Shown here: positions 46,722-54,409 of the stretch, piece by piece | Numbering within the stretch: position 1 is the stretch's first letter | How the letters are laid out: every line of letters begins with the position of its first letter | Assembly (NCBI GenBank): GCA_948144175.1 | Contig: CANXME010000320.1 | Coordinates: 310,001-374,000, forward strand | DNA: 64,000 nucleotides | From: Closterium sp. NIES-65 | Taxonomy: Eukaryota; Streptophyta; Zygnematophyceae; Desmidiales; Closteriaceae | Direction of reading: 5' to 3' | Made by a program: the position numbers and the translations under genes | The notes under the pieces: generated by a model | Seen by the model: only the letters and a program-made list of their open reading frames with translations | Database searches by the model: none | What the model was told of the DNA's origin: nothing

Positions 46722-47757
46722 TGTCAACGGGAGTTGGGTATTGGCCCCGTCCTCGCTTGGGCGGAGCCGACTTCGTGGTCGGGTGTGAGGGGAACAGCCG
46801 ACCTGCAGCAGTGGGTGAGCAGGGTGTGAGCTGGTCGACTTCGGGGAGGTCGACTTGGGAGTCGACCTGCGGAGGACGTCGAAGCCGACTCCGGCGGTCG
46901 GCTAAAGGACCGCTGGTCGACCTGCGGGTGGTCGACTGGACCTGGTGGTCGACGAAGGAGGGACCGACGTCGACCTTGACGCAGGACGCCGAGCAGTCGG
47001 GCGTCGAGTAGCGGGGCGTCAACTTCGTGACGCGCTTCGGGCGGCCGACGTGGGTGGTCGGCCGACTGTGCTGGTCGACGTGGAGCTGGTCGACCAGAGG
47101 GGACGTCGACCTGGAGGAGGTCGACCTATGGTATCGTCGACCTGGTGAGATCGACGTGGAGGTGGTCGTCGACTTGGGAGGTCGACGGACGGGAGCTGCT
47201 GGTCGACATGGTTGCCTGGTCGACCAGGTTACCTGGGTGACGAAGTGCTGCGGAGAGTGCGACGGTCGCCCAGGCGAAGTTGGCGAGCCCGACCTCGGTG
47301 GTGGAATCCCGAGGTCGTCGTGGCGAATCAGAGGCAGTCGCCAGCTCAAGGTTGACGTGGTGTGTGCGCTGTGCAGGTGACAAGACTCTGCGCAGCGCGC
47401 AGGGTGCACTGCTGTCTTGCGTGAGCAACGCTGTCACGCCGTCGACCTGCGACGTTGGCACGCCATCGACTTTGCCTTGCTGGAGCGCGGTCGACCAAGT
47501 CGTGCTGGAACGCGGTCGACCAAGCTGCGCTGGCAGTTGGCCGACCTGAATGCTTGCTCTGGTGTAGTGTTGGTATGCCAACTTCATTGTAACAATTGTT
47601 CTGAACTTTTCCTAGTGAAACTCTTGCCAATTTTCCCCGTGGACTAGCAAGTAGTGTGTGCACAAGGAAACCGACTAAGGAAGAGAGAACGCAGAGATCA
47701 CACGAGCACACGTGCCTAGCCCGTAGCCTAGCTCCCGTTGCTGCAGTTATCTCCGCA
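46722..47757 (+). repeat. copia-5 3' LTR
   Basis: 1,036 bp, over 99% identical to the 5' LTR. Preceded by the purine tract GTAGGGGAG. Confidence 0.93.
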
Positions 47758-47762
47758 AGCGA

Positions 47763-47945
47763 CCTTTGACTTGACAAATGCAGCGCGACAGCAAGGACAT
47801 ACAACTGACTCGACATTGAGCAGTTGCCCGAGTCGCACTGTATCGAACCGCAACAGTAAAACAGTTTAATTATATCTATTCGTATTCCTTGTACTCTTAT
47901 ATAAACCTTTGTATTTGCTTGTTTTCAATTAACTTACTTTGCCCT
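47763..47945 (+). repeat. copia-4 3' LTR, middle part
   Basis: Lies between copia-5 and copia-6 and matches the corresponding stretches of the 5' LTR almost exactly. Confidence 0.9.
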
Positions 47946-48378
47946 TGTTGGGCTGAGGTGCCCTAGGATCTTTGTAGAGCTTAAAGTTTGAGTAGGATTG
48001 TAATAGCGGAAGCGTTTGAATGAAAGTCCTTGAACCACCTTGCGCTAATATGTGAGGGCAAAGTAAGTTGATTAAACAAGCAAATACAAAGGTTTATATA
48101 AGAGTGCAAGGAATACGAATAGATAAGTTCAAACCGTTTTACTGTTGCGATTCGATACAATGCGACTCGGGCAACTGCTCAATGTCGAGTCAGTTGTGTG
48201 TCCTTGCTGTCGCGCTGTATTTGTCAAGTCAAAGGTCGCTGACCTTTGACCTTCGCGTAACCTCCAGGCGGTTACCCTAACCTCCGAGGGTTGACTCGCG
48301 ATGCTTCGATTTGGACTGCTTCGCTAGTGTCCTGAGTTTCGACACGACAGAGGCGCTTAAGACTTATTATTCCCAACA
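47946..48378 (-). repeat. copia-6 3' LTR
   Basis: 433 bp; related to but distinct from the copia-4 LTR. Confidence 0.95.
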
Positions 48379-48389
48379 CTCCCCTTCGC

Positions 48390-49898
48390 TTCTGGAGTGT
48401 CGCTGATGGTGACGTGGCCTTGTCCAGTCAGCAGCATGCAGTACTCGAACTTCTGTTTTCTGAGTTTCTTAGTCAAATAATCGGCTGCCATCTCGGACGT
48501 GGGACAGTAGGATAATTCGAGTTTCCCTTTCTCGATCTCGTCCTTCACGAAGAAGTATCGCAGAGCGATATGCTTCGTTCTGTTCGCGAATCCGCTTTTG
48601 TTGGCGATGCGAATTGCAGATTGGTTGTCGCAGAACAGGGTGAAGTTGGGTAACTCAGCTAACTTTGCTTCTTCCAGCAGCTCGCGAAGGTAGAGTCCTT
48701 CCTTGGTGGCTGAACAGAGGGCGATATATTCTGCTTCAGCTGAAGAGAGAGCGATTAGTTCCTGCTTACTCGACTGCCAGGAGATAGGTCCGATAGGCTC
48801 GAGACGATAGACGTAGCTAGTGCGAGAGCGCCTGTTATCAGAATCGCCGGCATGGTCAGCATCGACGTAGCCGATTAGTTTCGTCGTCGTAGCTTCGCCC
48901 TTGTAGTAAGTCAGGCCGATCGTCGATGTGCTCACCAAGTAGTGTAGTGCGCGATCGAGCTCCGCCAGGTGCTCTGCTTCGGGTTTCTTGAGATAGGTGG
49001 CGAGTTGGCTTGCGGAGTAGGATAGATCCGGGCGACAGGTGACGGCTGCGAAGAGGAGGCAGCCCAGTTTCCTCTGGTAGTCTCGTATTCCGGCAGCTTT
49101 GAGTGGAGCGGAATTTCCTTTGTCGCTTCCTGCCGTGTGGCGGTATGGCGTGGCGATAGCGGTAGGTGTGAGCAAGAAGCGCTTGGCGATGGTGTCGGCG
49201 TATTTCTCGGCACTGAGGTAGATAGCATTTTCCTCTTCGCGGATGTTGAGCCCGAGGTACTGGGTGACGGTGGAGGAGACGGTGAGCGTGAGGTCCTTCT
49301 GCAGCTCCCCTTCGAACCAGGTAGTGACGTCGTCGGTGGAGCCGATGTAGAGCAAGTCGTCGACATAGACGATCAGTAGGATGTAGTCTGCGCCTTTGGT
49401 GAGACGATACATTCCTTGGTCGTGAGGCAGTTGGCGGAATCCGATACGAGTGAGGCGGGTGTGTAGGTGCTGTTGCCATAGTCGCGGAGCTTGTTTGATT
49501 CTGTAGAGCGATTTTAGTAGTTGGCAGACCTGACTGGGGTTTCCGTGGGTACCGTGGGGGAGTTCGACGAAGATTTCGGCGTCGACGGGTGCGTAGAGGA
49601 ATGCGTTGGCGACGTCAATTTGTCGCAGCTTCTTCTTCTTCATGGCGGCGACGGCGAGAAGAATTCGGAGAGAGGTATGTCGACTAACTGGGGCGAAAGT
49701 CTCGGTGAAGTCTCGTCCTTGCTCCTGGTCGAATCCACGCACAACCCAGCGTGCTTTGAACTTCTCGATTGTGCCGTCGGCTTTCGTTTTGATGCGGAAG
49801 ACCCATTTCCCGGTGAGAATGGTCTTGTTCCGTGCCACGCTTGCGGGAACGACCTTCCAGGTGTTGCGTTCCTCTAATGCCTTCAATTCTCTGTCCAT
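48390..49898 (-). CDS. copia-6 reverse transcriptase-RNase H block
   Basis: A frame of about 510 codons. RT: NKTILTGKWVFRIKTKADG, FKARWVVRGFDQEQGRDFTE, VANAFLYAPVDAEIFVELP, catalytic LLIVYVDDLLYIGS, YLGLNIREEENAIYL. RNase H: GYVDADHAGDSDNRRSRTS, LSSAEAEYIALCSATKEGL, CDNQSAIRIANKSGFANRTK. Retroelement gene. Confidence 0.9.
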
Positions 49899-49959
49899 GG
49901 CTTCACACCATTTCTCCCTGTGTTCCCCCCCCAGAGCCTGCTGAACTGTCGCAGGCTCT

Positions 49960-52900
49960 TTAGGAAGTGCGTTGCCGTGGACTGCGGTGACGAGACCAAG
50001 GATTTGCAGTCCAGTCTGTGAGTATCGGGGGAGTGTTGGGTCCTCGGGATAAGCTGCTTCGTCTCCCGCTTCTGGATCGGGTATGAAATTTGGCCCTATC
50101 CTTTCTGCTTCGTTTGTGTTGACTGTCGCAGGTGTTACGTAACCGTTGTTGGCGAAGTGGTAGAAGACTTCGGCGTTGACACTGTCGCGAGGATTTTTCT
50201 TCGTCCATGGGCATGTCGACGGAGCAGAACGGGAGAGGTCCGGCTTCTTCCGATGCGTTGTCTACGTTCTGTTCATCCCAGTCTGCTTCGTCCGCTGCTG
50301 AGGCGAAGGCTCGGTCACCACGAAAGCCACCTGTGGGGTCCTGATTCTCGTGCAAGTTGGCGAGGTACGTTTGAAGGGTGAGTCGCTCGTAGAAGATCAC
50401 ATCACGTGCTGCTACTGTTTCCTTTGAGTGGACATCGAAGATTTTCCACGCGTTGTAATTTTTCTTGATGCCGAGGTGTAGTCCCCACTGTGCCCGTTGC
50501 GAAAATCTTCCCGCTCGTGCTTCTGGGGGTCGGTACTGTACCATGCACCCGAAAACTCGTAACATTTTTGTGCTGCCCTGCTTTCCTGTCCACAGCAGAT
50601 GCGGTGATGCGTTGTTCGGGAATGACGACGACGACAACAAGTTGTGCAGCATGACAGCATGGTCCATTGCTGCTGGCCACTGGTGGTTGGGTAGCCGCAT
50701 GCCACGTAGCAGCTTGCGCATGCTATTCTGCAGAGTCCTGTTCATTCTTTCTGCCACACCTTGCTGCTGATGGGCATAGGGAAGGGAGAGGAGTTGCTTG
50801 ATTCCCCTTTCCGCCAGGTACTGCTTGAAGCGCTGAGAGGTGTATTCGCCACCTCCGTCTGACTGGAAGCTTTTCAGCTGTGTTCCTGATTCCCTCTCTG
50901 CTATCGGTAGCCAGGCGGCGAACGCTGCGAGTGCCATGTCGCGGCTGGGTAGGTTTCGATGCCAGACGTATCGAGTGGCGGCGTCGATGAAGGTGATCGT
51001 GTAATTGTAGGTGACTTGTCCTGGTTCTCGATTGAAGAGGATGTCGCTGTATACTTTTTCGAGTGGTGCGTATGCAGGTGCGCTCGGGTTGTGGTGAGAA
51101 GAGAACGGTCGATGTGGTAAGTCGGCTTCGGGGCAGATGAGGCAAGTCCCTCGTGCACGTTGAAGTTCTCTGCCGTCAGGTAGTAGTAGTGAGTCCTTGT
51201 CTAGGACTCCTGCTCGTATTGTGTTATTTAACACCGTATTGCTTGGATGTCCTGTGCGTGCGTGCCAGATGTCTTCAGGGGCGCGATGTCCGGGTGAGCG
51301 TTGATACGCGTCGGAGTTGGAGTAGAAGCTAGCGACGAATTTGGCGCTTCGGTGGAATTCTCGTTGAGTCGGGGTCAGCTGATGTGCGGGTGTTGGTGGT
51401 GCTTCGTCGACGATGACTGGTGTCGTTGTACCTGCTGCTGCCGATGTTGTCTCTCCTGCTGTCGTTGTTGTCTCTGCTGCTGCTGATGTTGTCTCTGCTG
51501 CTGTCGTTGTTGTCTCTGCTGCTGCTGATGTTGTCTCTGCTGCTGCCGTTTGTTGGATCGTTGCTAATGCTCGTGTTCGTTCTGCTTCAGGGATGGTGTG
51601 CGAGTACCAAAAACCTCCCGGGCTGAAGTCGGGATCGAGATCCGGAGGATGTGTCCAGTCGGTGAAGTTGACGATGGCGTCGCTATCTGCAGTGCCCAGG
51701 TCGGGGACGAAATCAAGAACGAAGACGTTGTTCTTCAACACTACTCTTCCGATGTAGAGGCCGCCCTTCCCGTGGTATAACTTAAACTCCTGGGTGGTGC
51801 TGTCGGCTTCCAAGTGAATCCCTTTCGCCATCAGCTGGCTAACACTCAGTAAGTTATAACCGAGTCCTTCTGCGATGAGTAACTTTGACATGTGCAGTAT
51901 GACGTTTGTCTCTCTTGATTGAAGCTGAACTACTCCTTGTCGTCGTGTGCGCAGGTTCTGGTTGTTGGCGACCGTGATGACTACATCTCGCTGGAGTCGA
52001 TGTTCGCGTTGTACGAAGCGTCCGGAGGAGCACATGTGTTGTCCGCAGCAACTATCCAAGAACCAGGTGTCTTGCCCGGACGGTTCGCTTTGGGCGATGG
52101 CGGCGTACGTTGGATTCGGCTGGAGTGACTCGCGGCGAGGCGTCCTGTTGTCGAGCTCTTCTTCCGGTGAGTAGTGGGGTGGTGACTTGGTTGTGCACAA
52201 ATCCGTTATCTTCACCATGCAATTGACAATGCTTCTTGTTCCTTGTGCAGGTTGTCCAGTTGAAGTTGTTGAGGCTTGGATTGTGGTCGTCGGATTTGCT
52301 TGCGGTGAAGCAAATTGGGAGCTTGAAGGCCGTAGTTGTCGCTGTGGTGTTGTCTGACGAGACGGGCAATGCGTGCGAGGATGGCCCGAAGTCTTGCAGA
52401 TGTGGCAGAACGGAGGTACCGTCTTTACTTGTTGCTGTTGTCGATTGTTGTTGCCGTTGTATCGTCGCTGAGTGTGAAACGCAAACTCCGGTGCTAATGC
52501 TTTCTTCTTGTGTCTTTCTTCTTGCAGGTCCATGTCCTGCTGCTCAGCATGAATTTCGGCACAGAGTGCCGCTTCGGAGATCCTCCCGTGTGCTCGTAAT
52601 ATGGCGCGAGTGGAGCGACAGTGGGGGTCGAGACCGCCGATGACCACCGTGACAAAGGCGTCTTCTGAAATCGACCCGCCGCATCGAAGAAGCTTGTCGC
52701 GCAGTTCGCGGCAGCGGCTGATATAAGCCATGCCTTTCTCGCCTGGTTTCATTTCAATCGTTGTCAGCTGCGCCATTAACCTGCTTTGATTTACGCTGTC
52801 TGTTGCTTGATACAGGTTCTTCAGGTGGTTGTACGCGAGCTCCGCGGAGTTGCCGTAGCCTCGGTAAGTCCTGATGTTCTGCTGCTGGGTTGGGGTGATG

Positions 52901-53523
52901 TTTCTTAGCAGTATCGTGTACGCCATCATTGATTGATAGGTGTACTGCTGCTTCTCATATTGCGTCCCGTTTGTTGGATATGGCAGGGACCCGTCGAAGA
53001 AGCCGAGAATCTGTGCTCCTTCCATCATCAGTTCGAACTCGAACGACCAGGTGAAGAAGTCTTTGCCGTCGAAAGGCTTTGTCGTTTGCAGTTTTAGGAC
53101 ATGCGCGAATTGCGATTGAACTTGTAACGCATCCAATGCCCTTTCTTGTCCCGGTGCAGGTTGAGGTTGCGGCATGAAGCTGACGGAGCCACGTTGGGGC
53201 TCGTACGGCGCAAAGGTAGGCTGCTGTTGTTGTTGTTGAATACCGCGTGCGTAGGATGAGCCATCGAGGCTCATAGGAGTCACGTTGTTGTTGTTGCTGT
53301 TGTTTGACTGCGCAGGTACTCCTTGCTGGTGCTGCTCGTAGAAGGACATGAAGGAGAAGAACTTCTCCATCATGCTTGGATCGAAGCCTGCAGGAGTTTC
53401 CGTGGACCCAGCTGCTGGTCTCGTGGTAGTTCCTTCCTCTGTCTGTAGGCCAGAGGCACGAGGTGGAGTAGGAGTAGTGCCTGGAGAGCCGTTGGAGGAG
53501 CTCCTCTCGTTCCTTGCAGACAT
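49960..53523 (-). CDS. copia-6 gag-protease-integrase block
   Basis: A single open frame of 1,187 codons starting MSARNERSSSNGSPG. Gln/Asn-rich N terminus, then UBN2-like gag (TKPFDGKDFFTWSFEFELMM, ISRCRELRDKLLRCGGSIS), knuckle CHICKTSGHPRTHC, protease DTWFLDSCCGQHMCSSGRF, a Thr/Ala repeat (AAAETTTTAAETTSAAAETT), the integrase zinc motif HARTGHPS...CLICPEA, core residues in YSDILFN, QSDGGGEYTSQRF and QQQGVAERMNRTLQNSM, then GYNAW-type C-terminal sequence ending in the spacer. Retroelement gene, not a host gene. Confidence 0.9.
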   Translation of the reverse strand: MSARNERSSSNGSPGTTPTPPRASGLQTEEGTTTRPAAGSTETPAGFDPSMMEKFFSFMSFYEQHQQGVPAQSNNSNNNNVTPMSLDGSSYARGIQQQQQQPTFAPYEPQRGSVSFMPQPQPAPGQERALDALQVQSQFAHVLKLQTTKPFDGKDFFTWSFEFELMMEGAQILGFFDGSLPYPTNGTQYEKQQYTYQSMMAYTILLRNITPTQQQNIRTYRGYGNSAELAYNHLKNLYQATDSVNQSRLMAQLTTIEMKPGEKGMAYISRCRELRDKLLRCGGSISEDAFVTVVIGGLDPHCRSTRAILRAHGRISEAALCAEIHAEQQDMDLQEERHKKKALAPEFAFHTQRRYNGNNNRQQQQVKTVPPFCHICKTSGHPRTHCPSRQTTPQRQLRPSSSQFASPQANPTTTIQASTTSTGQPAQGTRSIVNCMVKITDLCTTKSPPHYSPEEELDNRTPRRESLQPNPTYAAIAQSEPSGQDTWFLDSCCGQHMCSSGRFVQREHRLQRDVVITVANNQNLRTRRQGVVQLQSRETNVILHMSKLLIAEGLGYNLLSVSQLMAKGIHLEADSTTQEFKLYHGKGGLYIGRVVLKNNVFVLDFVPDLGTADSDAIVNFTDWTHPPDLDPDFSPGGFWYSHTIPEAERTRALATIQQTAAAETTSAAAETTTTAAETTSAAAETTTTAGETTSAAAGTTTPVIVDEAPPTPAHQLTPTQREFHRSAKFVASFYSNSDAYQRSPGHRAPEDIWHARTGHPSNTVLNNTIRAGVLDKDSLLLPDGRELQRARGTCLICPEADLPHRPFSSHHNPSAPAYAPLEKVYSDILFNREPGQVTYNYTITFIDAATRYVWHRNLPSRDMALAAFAAWLPIAERESGTQLKSFQSDGGGEYTSQRFKQYLAERGIKQLLSLPYAHQQQGVAERMNRTLQNSMRKLLRGMRLPNHQWPAAMDHAVMLHNLLSSSSFPNNASPHLLWTGKQGSTKMLRVFGCMVQYRPPEARAGRFSQRAQWGLHLGIKKNYNAWKIFDVHSKETVAARDVIFYERLTLQTYLANLHENQDPTGGFRGDRAFASAADEADWDEQNVDNASEEAGPLPFCSVDMPMDEEKSSRQCQRRSLLPLRQQRLRNTCDSQHKRSRKDRAKFHTRSRSGRRSSLSRGPNTPPILTDWTANPWSRHRSPRQRTS

Positions 53524-53585
53524 GTCTTCTTGTATTTGAGTGTTAAAAGGAAAAATAACTTTAAACTCTAACCGCTCTCATACCA

Positions 53586-54016
53586 TGTTGGGCTGAGGTG
53601 CCCTAGGATCTTTGTAGAGCTTAAAGTTTGAGTAGGATTGTAATAGCGGAAGCGTTTGAATGAAAGTCCTTGAACCACCTTGCGCTAATATGTGAGGGCA
53701 AAGTAAGTTGATTAAACAAGCAAATACAAAGGTTTATATAAGAGTACAAGGAACGAATAGATAAGTTCAAACCGTTTTACTGTTGCGATTCGATACAGTG
53801 CGACTCGGGCAACTGCTCAATGTCGAGTCAGTTGTGTGTCCTTGCTGTCGCGCTGTATTTGTCAAGTCAAAGGTCGCTGACCTTTGACCTTCGCGTAACC
53901 TCCAGGCGGTTACCCTAACCTCCGAGGGTTGACTCGCGATGCTTCGATTTGGACTGCTTCGCTAGTGTCCTGAGTTTTGACACGACAGAGGCGCTTAAGA
54001 CTTATTATTCCCAACA
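53586..54016 (-). repeat. copia-6 5' LTR
   Basis: 431 bp; the TATA motif and GTCAAAGGTC palindrome are conserved with copia-4. Confidence 0.95.
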
Positions 54017-54021
54017 GCCCT

Positions 54022-54131
54022 CACATACTAGCGCAAGGTGGTTCAAGGACTCTCATTCAAACGCTTCCGCTATTACATCATCCTACTCAGACTTTAACTC
54101 TACAAAGATCCTAGGGCACCTCAGCCCAACA
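54022..54131 (+). repeat. copia-4 3' LTR, last part
   Basis: Resumes after copia-6 and ends CAGCCCAACA, followed by the target duplication ACGTT. Confidence 0.9.
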
Positions 54132-54136
54132 ACGTT

Positions 54137-54409
54137 ATCCTCGTACACTCGGTTTTGCGGCACTGGTCAACAATCTTGAAGTGGAGTCAGGCCCTGATTT
54201 TGTTTCACATCTTTTCTACTTGATAAAAAATATACCATATAATAAGACCCGGGTATTATGTAGGATTTTCCTTTGAGGAGACCCCCCCCATTTTTTCCCA
54301 GTGGTTTTCATAATACCCTAGGGTGTTTTATCCGAGAGAATACGGTTATCCAACCATGCCAACTGCTGCCTTAATATGTGTGATATACAGCATAATGGAG
54401 TATCTTTGT
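54137..54409. other. Intergenic stretch between copia-4 and the coatomer epsilon gene
   Basis: No coding feature that I can support. On the minus strand, 54,347-54,230 begins ACCGTATTCTC then CGGATAAAACACCC and forms an imperfect inverted repeat (ACCCTAGGGTATTATG against ACCCGGGTATTATG). It is related at its end to the repeat interrupted by the hAT at 24.7 kb. Confidence 0.5.

Larger units (their letters stand above)
40311..47757 (+). mobile_element. copia-5, Ty1/copia retrotransposon with 1-kb LTRs (fossil)
   Basis: 7.45 kb, target duplication AGCGA at 40306-40310 and 47758-47762. LTRs are 1,037 and 1,036 bp and differ at about 8 positions plus one single-base indel (under 1%). The family differs from the other copias in LTR length and sequence, and in its dense GTCGAC hexamers. 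The primer site after the 5' LTR begins TGGTGCGGTGAG, which does not match initiator tRNA-Met as well as the others. Coding part broken, about five breaks. Confidence 0.93.
47946..54016 (-). mobile_element. copia-6, nearly whole Ty1/copia retrotransposon (fossil)
   Basis: 6.07 kb in the opposite orientation to its host copia-4, target duplication GCCCT at 47941-47945 and 54017-54021. LTRs of 433 and 431 bp differ at about 3 positions plus one 2-bp indel. Primer site TGGTATGAGAGC and purine tract GAAGCGAAGGGGAG as in copia-4. Both coding blocks are long; it looks nearly whole, with about one break. Confidence 0.95.
27066..54131 (+). mobile_element. copia-4, Ty1/copia retrotransposon hosting four later insertions (fossil)
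   Basis: Target duplication ACGTT at 27061-27065 and 54132-54136. Its own DNA is about 435-bp LTRs plus 5.1 kb of coding sequence; the rest is copia-3, a TRIM, copia-5 and copia-6. The 5' LTR is split into 27066-27280 and 34443-34662; the 3' LTR into 40169-40310, 47763-47945 and 54022-54131. LTRs begin TGTTGGGAACAAA, end CAGCCCAACA and contain a TATA box (CTTATATAAAC). Primer site TGGTATGAGAGC at 34663. The LTRs differ at about 4 of 435 positions. Coding part broken, about five breaks beyond the insertions. Same family as copia-6. Confidence 0.93.
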
